A stretch of 64,000 bases of DNA from Dromiciops gliroides (GCF_019393635.1 NC_057861.1:734898232-734962231); one strand, 5' to 3'. Numbered from the stretch's first letter, positions 10,878-20,184 are shown. Numbers and translations are program-made. The notes: generated by a model from the letters alone, not told the origin.

Positions 10878-11025
10878 CTTACTGCTGCTGCTGCTGCTGC
10901 TGCTGCTACTACTACTACTGCTACTACTACTACTACCACCACCACCACTACCACTACCCCCACCACCATTAACACTACCACCACCACTACTACTACAACA
11001 ACAACCAACTAAAACAACCACCACC
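10878..11025. repeat. compound trinucleotide array
   Basis: Eight CTG units, then CTA/CTG, then ACC/ACT/CCA, ACA and CAA triplets, about 145 bp in total. It lies in non-coding DNA; the poly-Ser, poly-Leu and poly-Val frames it creates are artefacts. Confidence 0.93.
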
Positions 11026-11043
11026 ACTTATAAAGTGTTTACT

Positions 11044-11284
11044 ATGTGCCAGGCCAGGCAGCCAGATGGCTTGGTGGATACAGCACTGGGCCTAAAGTCA
11101 GGAAGACATAAGTTCAAACCTGGCCTTAGACACACCAGCTGTGTGACCCTAGGCAAGTCACTTAACCTCTGTTTGTCGTAATTCTCGGGAGAAGGAAATG
11201 GAAAATCACTCCAGTATCTTTGCCAAGACAACTTCATACTGAGTCAAAAAGAGTTGGGCACAAATGAACAACAAATGTGCCAGG
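11044..11284 (+). mobile_element. MAR1-like SINE with 10-bp TSD
   Basis: Full length: GGCAGCCAGATGGCTTGGTGG, AGTTCAAACCTGG, GGAGAAGGAAATGG, CACTCCAGTATCTTTGCCAAG, GAGTTGGGCACAAATGAAC. Flanks are atgtgccagg at 11044-11053 and 11275-11284, splitting ACTATGTGCCAGG of the host THER1-type element. Confidence 0.9.
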
Positions 11285-11539
11285 TACTGTGCTAAGTGCT
11301 TTATAATTATTATTTCATTTGATCTTCACAAGAATTCTGGGAGCTAGATATTATTATTATTCCCATTTTTCATATGAGGAAACTGAGGCACAGAGAGGGA
11401 TAACTTGCCCAGGGTCATACAGCTAGTAGCCATCTGAGGCAGAATTTGAACTTGGGTCTTCCTGACTCCAAGTCCATGTTCTAGCCACTGCACATCTTGG
11501 CCACCTAAGTCTAATGCCCTAAACTCAATGCATTATTAA

Positions 11540-12030
11540 AAGAAGAGTCTTTGAAAGTAGGTCCAGAATTCAATCAAATCCTCTCAGCCCCTGCTTTTGT
11601 ACAGATAGTTCCCATTGTTTAGAATGCATTTTTTCATCACCCTTGCTTAAGGAATCCTTAGCTTTCTTCCATGTTTAGCTGAGGCATCAACACCTACAAA
11701 AAGACCTCACTTTCCCTCTGTTACATTCCCTTATATTTACTTTTTTTTTTTTTTGCAGGGCAATGAGGGTTAAGTGACTTGCCCAGGGTCACACAGCTAG
11801 TTAAGTGTCAAGTGTCTGAGGCCAGATTTGAACTCAGGGAGTTCTGAATCCAGTGTCGGTGCTTTACCCACTGTGCCACCTAGCTGCCCCCCCTTATATT
11901 TACTTATTAATGTATATATTGAATTAGACCATAAGATTCTAGGGAATAGCATGTTTCTTTCTTTCTTTCTTTATCTTTGAATCCCCTATGCCTTTGCATA
12001 GAACTGGTGATTAAGAAAGGCTTGTGGAAA
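11540..12030 (+). repeat. L2 LINE fragment, split by SINE
   Basis: Forward L2 3' region: GTTTAGAATGCATTTTTTC, CCTTAGCTTTCTTCCATGTTTAGCTGAGGCATCAACACC, and after the SINE ATTAGACCATAAGATTCTAGGG, CCCTATGCCTTTGCATAGAAC. Diverged. Confidence 0.6.
11728..11905 (-). mobile_element. WSINE1-like SINE with 15-bp TSD
   Basis: Body 11743-11890 between perfect copies of cccttatatttactt. Inserted in the L2 fragment. Confidence 0.93.
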
Positions 12031-12299
12031 TAAATCAAAGTAACAATAAAGCAAAACTAAACCTTCTAGACTTATAGGGACTAAGCTTGTACTTGAAAAA
12101 GAGTTGAGAATATGAACTTCCCATGTTTCATTGCAGAGGTGGAGGACTATGGATGGGGATTATTACCTACATTGCCAAGCAGGTCCTTATGTTGGTTGTG
12201 CTAAAATGCTGTTTTTCTCTTTCTTTTAATATTCTTTTGTTTACAAGGGATGGCTCCCTACGTAGAGGAGGAACATGGATATATTCAGACATGAAGGTG

Positions 12300-12480
12300 A
12301 TATCAAAAAAAAAGCCATATGTTTTTTTAATTAAAATGTTTATTGAAATGGAAATGTTTTACATAATTGCATATATATAACCTATATCTGATCGCTTACC
12401 TTCTCAGGGAGAGGGGAGGGGAGAGAGGGAGCAATAGAATTTGGAACTCAAAGCTTTAAATAAAAATGTTTAAAACATTT
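12300..12480 (+). repeat. L1 3' tail, heavily 5'-truncated
   Basis: Forward L1 3' UTR motif order: ATGTTTTACATAATTGCATATATATAACC, ATCTGATCGCTTACC, a G-rich purine block (GGAGAGGGGAGGGG), TTTGGAACTCAAAGC, then AAATAAAAATGTTT. Same tail type as at 32,467 and 34,848. Confidence 0.78.
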
Positions 12481-12556
12481 TTTTAAATGTTCATCAAATT
12501 GAATTAGATGTCATTCCTTGCTCAAAAGCCTTCCAGCCATTTTGGGGCCATATTTT

Positions 12557-12622
12557 GTATAGTACAATACAATCAACATTTATTAAGCACCTACTATGTG
12601 CCAGGCATTGTGCTAAGCTTCT
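12557..12622 (-). repeat. small L2 3' fragment inside L2
   Basis: ATCAACATTTATTAAGCACC, CTATGTGCCAGGCATTGTGC: opposite orientation to the surrounding L2. Confidence 0.65.
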
Positions 12623-13093
12623 TTGTCAGACATTAAAGTCTGACTCTATACAGCCTTCTGGTATGGTAACCTTTCCATAACGTTTTCATAAATTTCCACA
12701 CTTCCTTTTCAGCCTCATTTTAAACCATTGCCTTTCATGCAATCTACATTCTAGAGAAACTGAAGGATTAGATTAATCTTCTCCAGTCTCATCCTGCCTT
12801 CTCCCATAGACAGTCCCTTTAGGTTCTCCCCATCTCCACTTGTTGAAATGCCCTTCCTTTATGGCTCAGCTCAAATGGCTTCTCTTGGATGTGGCCTCTT
12901 CTTATGCCCTGGCTAAAGAAGTGAGTCTTCTGTCCTCAAATTTATGATGATACTTCAATCCCTCCACAGACTATATCTCAGTATTTCTTATGGTGCTTTG
13001 TGTCTCATCACCGCTGCTAAATTCCTTGAAGAAAGGGACTCTTTCATCTATCTGCAACATTTGAAAGACCCCCTCTTGTGTCCTGTGTGTGTT

Positions 13094-13259
13094 TGTCCTT
13101 CATTTGGGGGGGAGTGAGGCAATTGGGATTAAGTGACTTGCCCAGGGTCACACGGCTAGTAAGTGTTAAGTGTCTGAGGCCGGATTTGAACTCAGCTCCT
13201 CCTGACTCCAGGGTCAGTTCTCTATCCACTTTGCCACCTAGCTGCCCCTGTCCTTCATT
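13094..13259 (-). mobile_element. WSINE1-like SINE with 11-bp TSD
   Basis: Body 13105-13248 between tgtccttcatt (13094-13104) and tgtccttcatt (13249-13259). Tail is G-rich (TTGGGGGGGAG) instead of A/T. Confidence 0.9.
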
Positions 13260-13407
13260 CTTGAAGAGGACCATGGCATCAGGGTGATGTCATGACTTGC
13301 ACTGAATTGAACTTCAACAAGGGAGGGCTGTGCAAGGTCACCAACCTCATTCTCTCTTCCAGAGCCATCTGGGTCCATCAGGACAACTGGAAATGGCCCC
13401 AGATGTT
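13260..13407 (+). repeat. marsupial interspersed repeat, family uncertain
   Basis: Blocks TCTTGAAGAGGACCATGGCATCAGG, GATGTCATGACTTGCAC, GGGCTGTGCAAGGTCACCAACC, CCAGAGCCATCTGGGTCC resemble a repeat I recall as common in marsupial DNA. I cannot name it with confidence. Confidence 0.45.
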
Positions 13408-13532
13408 TAAGGCAATTGGGGTTAAGTGACTTGCCCAGGGTCACACAGCTCGTAAGTATCTAAGGTGAGATTTGAACTTAGGTCCTCCTGACTCCAGGGC
13501 TAGTGCTTTATCCATTGTGCCACCTGCCCTCA
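13408..13532 (-). mobile_element. WSINE1-like SINE, truncated tail
   Basis: GGCAATTGGGGTTAAGTGAC through TCCATTGTGCCACCTGCCC. No T tail and no clear TSD. Confidence 0.85.
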
Positions 13533-13564
13533 CATGTCCTAGGTGTTTAATAAATATCAGATAG

Positions 13565-13775
13565 AATTATTCCTGGAGTTGGGAAGACTTGGGTTCAAAT
13601 CCTGCCTCAGACACCCACTAGCTATGTGGCCATGGGTAAGCCTCTTGACCTCTTTAAAAACTTCTGTCTTTTCATCTACCAGATGGGGACAATCATTTCT
13701 GTGACATCTATCTCACAGGCTGTAGTGAGGCTTAGATGAGATAATGCATGTCAGGTGTTGTGTAGATGTCAGTGA
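13565..13775 (+). repeat. MIR-type SINE
   Basis: TTGGGTTCAAATCCTGCC, CACTAGCTATGTGGCC, AGATGGGGACAATC, then ATGAGATAATGCATGTCAGG. Confidence 0.78.
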
Positions 13776-13992
13776 CTATTCGTTAAATGAACAAAATTAA
13801 GAGGTTAAGCCTTGCTGATTTCTAATCACTGATTTTAAATTTAATTATATAGAGAACCAGCTTAGGTGGCACCATCTTTTCCATTGGTCTTTCCTGTTGC
13901 CCTGGCTAAAAACAAGGCCTCCATCTTCAAGTTTCTCATGTCCCTCTGACTTTTCTCCATAGCATATTTAAGCTTACATTATACTTTTTAAT
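13776..13992 (+). repeat. possible L2 remnant
   Basis: 13860-13985 weakly follows the L2 3' UTR (GGTGGCACCATCTTTTCCATTGG, AGGCCTCCATC). The rest is unassigned. Confidence 0.35.
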
Positions 13993-14178
13993 GGTAGAGA
14001 GCATATTGGGCTGTGAGTCAGGAAATATGTGGTCTGGTTCTGTCTCAGCCACTAATGAATAGTTTAACCATGGGAAAGTCATCTGCCCCATGGGCCTCAG
14101 TTTTCTCATCTGTAAAATGAGTATGATTAGACTGGATGACTTCAAAGGTCCCTTCCTCTTCCAACATTCTATGAGTGT
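13993..14178 (+). repeat. MIR-type SINE
   Basis: GAGAGCATATTGGGCTGTGAGTCAGG, GGGCCTCAGTTTTCTCATCTG, GACTGGATGACTTCAAAGGTCCC. Confidence 0.8.
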
Positions 14179-15080
14179 CAAATGTCATTACTCTGTTAGC
14201 AACAGACTTTAACTTCTCAGAGGCAAATATTACCTTCTATCTAACCACTCTAGCTAGGTGGATTCTTAATTCACTCACTTCCCAGTGACAAGCCTTATTT
14301 CACATAAACACTTGCTCCTCACAGTCTTGGAAAAGGGGGAAGCACTGAAGGAAGAAACTAGCCCCTCTCAGGTTTTCATGGCCTGTATCCATTTGGCAGC
14401 AGCCATGACCTAAACCAGTCACGGTGACTGAACAGGGTTGCCAAGAAGGAAGAGGAGCTGGAGGGAATAGAGAAGGGGGTGGGGAGAGGGGAGGAGGGGC
14501 AGTGGGAGGAGGATATAGGAGAAACAAAGCAGGGGGATGGGATGGAAAAGGATCCTGGGAGGGATGGAGGATTCCAAATGCTCATCTTCTCTCCCCACTG
14601 CTCCCTACCCTCCCCAAATGTACTGCTGACCAAGGATGGAGAATGACAGTGTGTAGAAAAGCATCCTATTTATTTTTAAATCATTGTGTGTGTGTGGATG
14701 AAATATATAGAATATGCCACCTAGTATATATTGCCTTTGGTTATTTTACAGTCTATTTATTTCTGTTTTGTGTATTTTTCTTTATTTAACCAGGGATTTA
14801 AGGTGAGTCAGTGCTTTGTGGAATACTTGACATACCAACAGTATCTTCCCTTCTAATCTTCTTCCGTCTCCTGTCATTGGGCTCCAAAGTGTTTGCTGGG
14901 ATCGTGGCTACCAGGTGATTGAAAGACACCGTGCTTGTTTGATGCCGGCTGTGTTGAGACTGATTGCTCCTTTTTCCCATTTTAGAAAGTATTGTGAAGA
15001 CACATCACAGACATCTGCTGAGGGTGTACAGGATATATAGAAAGCTTCACCTAGTTTAAGGAGATCTGATTTGTATGAAG
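14179..15080. other. repeat-poor DNA
   Basis: No SINE or LINE recognised. 14,430-14,570 is a G/A-rich tract. 14,790-15,060 is clean, ordinary-complexity sequence. Several overlapping frames are open across the G/A tract only because of composition. Confidence 0.4.
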
Positions 15081-15088
15081 GATGCATT

Positions 15089-15288
15089 AAAGAAGAAGAA
15101 GAAGAAGAAGAAGAAGAAGAAGAAGAAGAAGAAGAAGAAGGAGGAGGAGGAGGAGGAGGAGGAGGAGGAGGAGGAGGAGGAGGAGGAGGAGGAGGAGGAG
15201 GAGGAGGAGGAGGAGGAGGAGGAGGAGGAGGAGGAGGAGGAGGAGGAGGAGAAGGAGAAGGAGAAGGAGAAGGAGAAGAAGAAGGTAA
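15089..15288. repeat. (GAA)n(GGA)n(GGAGAA)n polypurine array
   Basis: About 17 GAA units, then about 36 GGA units to 15,249, then alternating GGA/GAA units. One strand is pure purine for about 200 bp. It produces long poly-Glu, poly-Gly, poly-Ser, poly-Pro and poly-Leu frames that are not genes. Confidence 0.97.
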
Positions 15289-15314
15289 AACACAAACCCA
15301 ATGGACCACATGCA

Positions 15315-15400
15315 TTCCTGAAATTCAATTAAACAAACATGTATTAAGTACCTACTATGTGTGGGCATTCTTCCTCACACTAAGATTACAGTGATGAACA
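15315..15400 (-). repeat. L2 3' end fragment
   Basis: CAAACATGTATTAAGTACCTACTATGTG then ACACTAAGATTACAGTGATG. Confidence 0.65.
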
Positions 15401-15639
15401 ATGGTCAAAGCATGGGCTCATATGCCACTAATCCTGGAGAGGTGGACAGGTTTTATCTATTTTTGACCTAAAGTTGGAAATGTCTTGTTTTTTAGTTTCT
15501 TTGTTATTGGATGAATTAAGTAGTTGCTATAAGGGGTAGGCAGTGATGAACAGGTTTCAGCTTAGCTCAGGGCCCCCTCCTACTCTAGCTTTGCCTCCTC
15601 ATCCTTGGGTTGTTGTTGTTGTTATTGTTTTAATGCTCA

Positions 15640-15806
15640 TTACCTCATTGCTTTGCAGCATCCATGTATATGTTGCATTCCTAAGCACATTCACTTACAT
15701 CTTAGTAGAAGGCAAGCTTTCTGAGGGCGGGTATTATTTTTATTGTCACTGTATTCCCAGTACTGCACACATAACAGGCACTTAAATGCTTCTTGAATTG
15801 AATTGT
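15640..15806 (+). repeat. L2 3' terminus
   Basis: GAAGGCAAGCTTTCTGAGGGCGGG, GTATTCCCAGTACTGCACACATAACAGG, TAAATGCTTCTTGAATTGAATTG. Confidence 0.72.
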
Positions 15807-16230
15807 ATGAAGAATTGTTCCCACTTCAGGAAGGATATTTTCATTAGGGACTTGTGTGATTGGAGAAAGAGGTGAGTCTTTCACAGAGTCAGAAGGAGGA
15901 ATGCCAGATGGACGGTCCACCTGCTTTATTGGTCTTCACACATCAAGAGATTTAGAAAAAGGGCCTCAACAATTTGGATGAACCCCCTGTGGAAAACTTA
16001 TTGGAGAACATGGACATAGGAAGCAAAGGTGCAGGTGGGTTATGAAGGAGCACTTGCACCAGCCTATCAAAGTATGGGTGTAAGAAAGACTTCCTAGGTC
16101 AAGGGGCAGCATGGCCTCCAGAAGTATAAACAAAGAAGATATTATACAATAGGACCTCATTCATCATAATACTTAGCACATAGTAGACACTATATGTGTG
16201 TGTATTTCCTTTCCTTCCCCATGCCACCAT
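15807..16230. other. unassigned DNA
   Basis: No recognised repeat or exon over about 420 bases. Confidence 0.35.
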
Positions 16231-16231
16231 A

Positions 16232-16630
16232 GCATTGTTGTTCAGTCATTCCAGTCATGTCTGACTCTCTGGGACCCCATGTGGGATTTTTCTGGCAAAG
16301 ATACTGGAGTGTTTTGCCATTTCCTTCTCCAGTTCACTTTTTTTTTTTTGTGAGGCAATTGGGGTTAAGTGACTTGCCCAGAGTCACACAGCTAGTAAGT
16401 GTTAAGTGTCTGAGGCCGGATTTGAACTCAGGCCCTCCTGACCCCAGGGCCGGTGCTCTACCCACTGCGCCACCTAGCTGCCCCTCCGGTTCACTTTACA
16501 GATGAGGAAACTGAGACAAACAGGGTGAAATGACTTGCCCCAGGATCACACAGCTAGTAAGAGTCTGAGGCAGGATTTGAACTCAGGCCCTCCTGACTCC
16601 AGGGCCAGCGTTCTATCCACCTAGCTGCCC
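16232..16630 (-). mobile_element. MAR1-like SINE split by a WSINE1-like SINE
   Basis: 16232-16340 (CATTCCAGTCATGTCTGAC, GGCAAAGATACTGGAGTG, CCATTTCCTTCTCC) and 16498-16630 (CAGATGAGGAAACTGAG to TATCCACCTAGCTGCCC). Joined, the two parts make a full-length reverse copy. Confidence 0.9.
16328..16497 (-). mobile_element. WSINE1-like SINE nested in MAR1
   Basis: Body 16341-16484. TSD tccagttcacttt (16328-16340) and tccggttcacttt (16485-16497), one mismatch. It lies in the same orientation as its host. Confidence 0.93.
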
Positions 16631-16904
16631 TAACTATAATATAATAATATAATATAATATAGATTCACATTTATTCCTATCCCAAGTCATCCCTTCTTTG
16701 TTCATAATAATACACATGTACCTCCCATTATCTCTTGGACAACATGTTTGATACAAATAGGTAGATTTCTCTTGCCCCCTCCCCTCTTACACACACATTA
16801 TAAAGGGATTTTCTATTCTTGTCCCAAGTGGGAACAACCTTGTCTGTATAGTTACTCTGGCATCATTCTGATCCATACAGGATGTCACCAGGGTCATGGA
16901 GTGG
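16630..16904. other. (ATAAT)n patch and unassigned DNA
   Basis: 16630-16661 is a degenerate ATAAT/ATAT simple repeat. 16662-16904 shows no recognised family. Confidence 0.4.
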
Positions 16905-17060
16905 GGAGGGGATCTCAGAAGACATGTAACCTAAGCCCTTTATTTTACAGCAGAGGAAACCGAGGCCCAGGGAAGAGCAGTGACTTGCCCAGGGTCACAC
17001 AGGTAGTAAGCATCAGAGGTGGCGTGTGAGTCCAGGTCCTTTGACTTTAGGGGGAGAGCT
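16905..17060 (-). repeat. MIR-type SINE
   Basis: GCAGAGGAAACCGAGGCCCAGGG, GTGACTTGCCCAGGGTCACAC, GAGTCCAGGTCC. The last old repeat before the promoter. Confidence 0.8.
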
Positions 17061-17279
17061 TGCCACAGGGCTCCCGTTGGAGCTACCTCCTGCCACCCTT
17101 CTCCTGTTCCCACCCGCCCACCCCACTGGGAGTCTCGGGCCCCGGCACTGGGTTTGTTAAAGTGGGGACCTTTTTTGTGTGCAGATTGCCCTGGCTGATT
17201 GCTGACGTCCCTTTCCAATCTCAAATTCCGTGATTTTTTTTCGTGAATTTTAATCAATGGATGAATCGATCTGATTAAG
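17061..17279. promoter_or_regulatory. upstream promoter-proximal region
   Basis: Repeat-free, and GC-rich in its first ~90 bases, adjoining the CpG island. Contains a CRE-like half (TGACGTCC at about 17,203) and TAATCAATGG/GAATCGATC motifs. Function is inferred only from position. Confidence 0.35.
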
Positions 17280-18000
17280 TCCCTATTATGTTGCTAGGCG
17301 GTGAAGGAGCGATGGTCCCTGGCTTCCTCACCTAAGGGGCCGGCCGCTACGGGGTGGATACATTCATGGCCACAAACTTCAGATGTCCATCTGACCCGGG
17401 TGAACTAGGCAAGGGGGGGGGAAGGGGCTATGGAAGAGAGCGAGGGAGGGAGAGGAGGCATTGGGGAGGGGTCTGAGAGCTTTCGGAGGAGACGCAGTGA
17501 GGAGTAGACCCGGCCAGGTCCTTGGAGACTTGGACCCCAGGAGGAGTTCAAAGGGAGGGATCGCTGGGGAAAGTGACAGAGGGCGGGGAGCAGCCCTGAG
17601 CTCTAGCTGGGGAAGCCCAGCTAAAGGAGGGAGCCCGGCGGGCGGGGGGATGCCGGGAGAGGGAGGGACCTGGGAGAACGAGCGAGGGGGAGAGGGAGGG
17701 CAGGCAGGCGGGCGGGAAGGAGGGAGGGAGCTAGCGAGCGAGCAGGAGAGCTAGCGAGAGAGCCGGAGAGCGAGCCGAGCTGGGCATTGCTGAGCTGCGG
17801 GCTGAGAGCCGGGGAGCGCTAGCGAGGCAGCTGCGACCTGCGACCAGCAGCTCAGAGCGGAGAGGATCGGAGCGCAGCGCAGTGCCGAGGGGAGCGGATC
17901 GGAGCGCGGCGCGGCGGATCGCGGCTCCCGGGCGGCGCGGGGCTCCTCCTCCGGACCCAGGCAGGCAGGAGTTGGGCTCGTCCTGCCCTGGGGACCAAGC

Positions 18001-18060
18001 GGCAGCAGCAGCGGCAGCAGCAGCGGCAGCAGCAGCGGCAGCAGCAGCGGCGGCGGCGGC
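18001..18060 (+). repeat. 12-bp-period GGC/AGC array in the 5' leader
   Basis: Four exact copies of GGCAGCAGCAGC followed by four GGC units, ending 39 bases before the ATG. It lies in the same frame as the ATG (Gly-Ser-Ser-Ser repeats if translated) and would form a stable GC-rich hairpin in the mRNA leader. Confidence 0.9.
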
Positions 18061-18099
18061 CCCGAGAGAGGCTCGGCCGCGGAAGGAAGGCGCCCTGCC

Positions 18100-18141
18100 A
18101 TGTTCAGTCGAAGCTCCCGGAAAAGGCTGTCCAGCAGATCC
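18100..18141 (+). CDS. first coding exon of an unidentified gene (N-terminal 14 residues)
   Basis: The ATG at 18,100 has G at -3 (good) and T at +4 in its context. It is followed by 13 codons giving MFSRSSRKRLSSRS, then a consensus donor GTGAGT at 18,142, so the exon leaves in phase 0. The peptide is Ser/Arg/Lys-rich and would suit a phosphorylatable basic N-terminus, but it is too short to name a family, and I do not recognise the gene. No signal peptide or membrane segment is present. The start was chosen because it is the only ATG in this frame after the stop at 17,803-17,805, and because the CpG island and donor agree with it. The rest of the protein must lie beyond 64,000 or in exons not detected, implying an intron of at least 45.8 kb. 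The frame is open upstream for 98 codons without an ATG, so a non-AUG extension is conceivable. Confidence 0.72.
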
Positions 18142-18147
18142 GTGAGT
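18142..18147 (+). other. 5' splice donor of exon 1
   Basis: GTGAGT directly after codon 14 (TCC). Matches the U1 consensus at +1 to +6 apart from the permitted G at +3. The following intron shows no GC-rich continuation of the frame. Confidence 0.75.
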
Positions 18148-20092
18148 AGCTGCGGTCCACCACCCGCCCCCTCGGCCCCAGCCCGATCAGGCTCGGACCC
18201 AGAGTCGAGCCCTCCCTCCCCACCCCCCTTCTCCCGGGCAAACACCTGTGCCCCCAGGTGAGAGACCCACGGTGGGAGGGGGGGGGCACGGAACGAACAT
18301 TCCCGGAGCCCTAGGGGTTAAAATACCTCCACCCCCCGCAGCCCATCCCAGGGCGGAGCTCCCAGGTCGGAGCTCCCAGGTCGGGTCTCGAACTGACCAC
18401 TGCCTTGGGGAGATGTGGGCACTACTGTCACTGACTGCTCCTGCTCCCCCTCCCCCCGCGGTGGGGCGCTGACCTCAAGGCAGAGGCTACCCCAGATGTC
18501 CCTATCCTTGGGGGGAACCCCCAGCAACCCAACCAGTGCAGTCCCCAACCACCTCCCCTTGGTTTCTTTAATAAGAAGCATCAAGAGATTAACTGGTCCG
18601 AGGATTTGGTGATAAAGGACCCCATTGGGAATCTGTCTCTTCACCTCCCACACTCCCACCTCTGCTAGGGTGGCCAAGGCGGTGGTGGGGAATCCCTTTC
18701 CCTAGATTCTGCAAGGCGAGCTAAAGGTCTTGCTTTTGTTTCTTAGAAACGCTTGTCTAAGGTGTACTGGGAGACAAAGCTGCAGGGTTGGCCCTTTATT
18801 AGCCTGCTTGCTCCGAAAGCCGCCCCAGCACCCCAGGTGGTGGCCCTGTCTTTTAACAGGAAGGAAGGCTCCCTCTAAGATAGCGGTCACACCCCAAGTT
18901 TTTCTTGAAGGCGCTCTCCATCCATCTGCCATGGCACGATGACATCCCCAAGGAGACCAAAGAGTTTGGTTTTCTCCAGACTCCAATCAACCAACCGACA
19001 AGCATTTATGAAGTACCAACTATGTACCATGCCCTGACATATCTCTGCCTTGTCCACTGCCCAGTGATGTTAAGTGTTTGAAGGAAAGCTGCTTGTTTCC
19101 ATATGTCTGATTTTTGGTTTGTTTGTTTTGAAGTTGTCTGGACTGGGTGAGCCCGAAAGAGGACAGCCTTGCAATGCCTGCGGTGACCAGTGCCCTGGGT
19201 TTGCTCTTCATAAATGGAGGTAGGAAGCAGTTGAATCTTATTTCCCACCAGGGAAAACTGACACCATTAAAAAAAAAAATCACACCCTTGAGTTACATGG
19301 AAAGAATGTAAAGGCTGTTACTTTAAGAGTGGAAATACATCTGTTACAAATATCAAAGGTGGCTAGACACAAGAGGATGCATTTGAGCCCTGCAGAATTT
19401 ACCTTGCTTGATGCAAGAGCTTCCCCACTCCTCTCTTCCTCCCTGTATGTTTTGGCCGGCAGTGCTGCACGCCTTTCCTTCCTTACAGAATTTTGTTTTG
19501 AAGGCTTGGTTTGTCTTTCCAAGTGCCTCAGTGCAGAATGTCTGCTCTCCACTGGAATAGTGGGAGAGTTTTCCTATTGTGTTTTTCATTTCAGCCTCTG
19601 ACGGGTTTTGTTCTGACCACAAATCCACCACTGCCTGTGTTGTGTAAAGGATCTTCAGTAGCCATATGTTTCTTATTAGTGTGCCTTTAACGCTGACTTT
19701 CACAGGGAGGCCAGACTTGGAGCTGGGTTGCTATGCCGTGGGGCTGAGCGAGCCTTTCTCTTGTCCTGTCAGAGACCAGAGCATCTGGAGAGAGACACTC
19801 ACAGCAGTTGTGGGAAGTTGGGGGGTGGGGGGGAGGTCAACAAACTTTCAACTCTTACTTCTATCATCTAAACTGAAAAGCTGAGTTCTCCCTTGTGTCT
19901 TTCCTGATGAAATGAATGAGCAAATCAGGTGGCATTTCCACCAAAGTTAGGACTACCACCCCCATGACCCCATCTCCTTCCTCCTCCTCCCCTACCCTCC
20001 CCAATAATCTTTATTTAAGGGACTCTGTTTCCCAGTACTTATCTTTGGAAAAGTATTAGTCTGCTCCTTAATATTTCCTTTCAGTCCTGCCT
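18148..20092. other. 5' part of intron 1, mostly repeat-free
   Basis: Only a small reversed L2 end at about 18,979-19,040 (CAAGCATTTATGAAGTACCAAC) and an A10-type run at 19,268 are recognised. Repeat scarcity next to a CpG island is typical of regulatory first-intron DNA. No second exon was recognised. Confidence 0.45.
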
Positions 20093-20153
20093 CCCCCATC
20101 TGTCTCCCTCAGTCTCTCTGTCTCTCCTCTCTCTCTGTGTCTCTGTCTCTGTC

Positions 20154-20184
<31 letters not shown>
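20093..20184. repeat. CT-rich then (TG)n simple repeat
   Basis: CTGTCTC-type repeats to about 20,150, then a pure TG run of roughly 14 units. Confidence 0.93.

Larger units (their letters stand above)
10830..11515 (-). repeat. THER1-type SINE split by triplet repeat and MAR1
   Basis: Outer parts: 10835-10877 (CATAGCATCTTAAGGTTTGCAAAGCACTTAC) and 11285-11515 (TACTGTGCTAAGTGC, CATATGAGGAAACTGAGGCAC, CTTGCCCAGGGTCATACAGC, GAATTTGAACTTGGGTC). The element is interrupted by the triplet array and a MAR1 insertion, listed separately. Confidence 0.8.
12490..13560 (+). repeat. L2 LINE, split by several insertions
   Basis: 12,500-12,545 (GCTCAAAAGCCTTCCAGCC), 12,625-13,090 (TTCATGCAATCTACATTCTAG, GGCTCAGCTCAAATGGC) and 13,535-13,560 (GTCCTAGGTGTTTAATAAAT) follow forward L2 order. 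Inserts are described separately. No coding capacity remains. Confidence 0.7.
17280..18480 (+). promoter_or_regulatory. CpG-island promoter of the gene starting at 18,100
   Basis: CpG density rises sharply here against a CpG-poor window. It peaks at about 17,640-18,100 and fades in the first 340 bases of the intron. GC-box cores are visible at 17,581 (GGGCGGGGAG), 17,638 and 17,706. Repeated GAGCGAGC-type units occur at 17,730-17,780. No TATA box is evident, as expected for a CpG-island promoter with dispersed initiation. Orientation is taken from the ATG and splice donor at the downstream edge. The transcription start cannot be placed exactly; much of 17,700-18,099 is probably 5' leader. A minus-strand frame at 17,751-18,245 is open only because of high GC. 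Confidence 0.85.

Noticed and set aside
14790..14810. AAGGTGAGTCAG resembling a splice donor
   Set aside because: No preceding coding frame or acceptor; isolated donor-like sequences are common by chance.
15056..15394. Long poly-Glu, poly-Gly, poly-Pro, poly-Ser and poly-Leu frames on both strands
   Set aside because: All are readings of the GAA/GGA array; every frame is open because the triplets lack stop codons.
17882..18145. Plus-strand frame containing a poly-Ala run
   Set aside because: Begins at a GTG, is out of frame with the ATG at 18,100, and reads through the splice donor; poly-Ala comes from the GGC/AGC array.
17751..18245. 164-codon minus-strand frame across the CpG island
   Set aside because: High GC makes stops rare. 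The sense-strand ATG, donor and GC-box layout explain the region better, and the Leu/Pro/Ala repeats reflect the GGC/AGC array.
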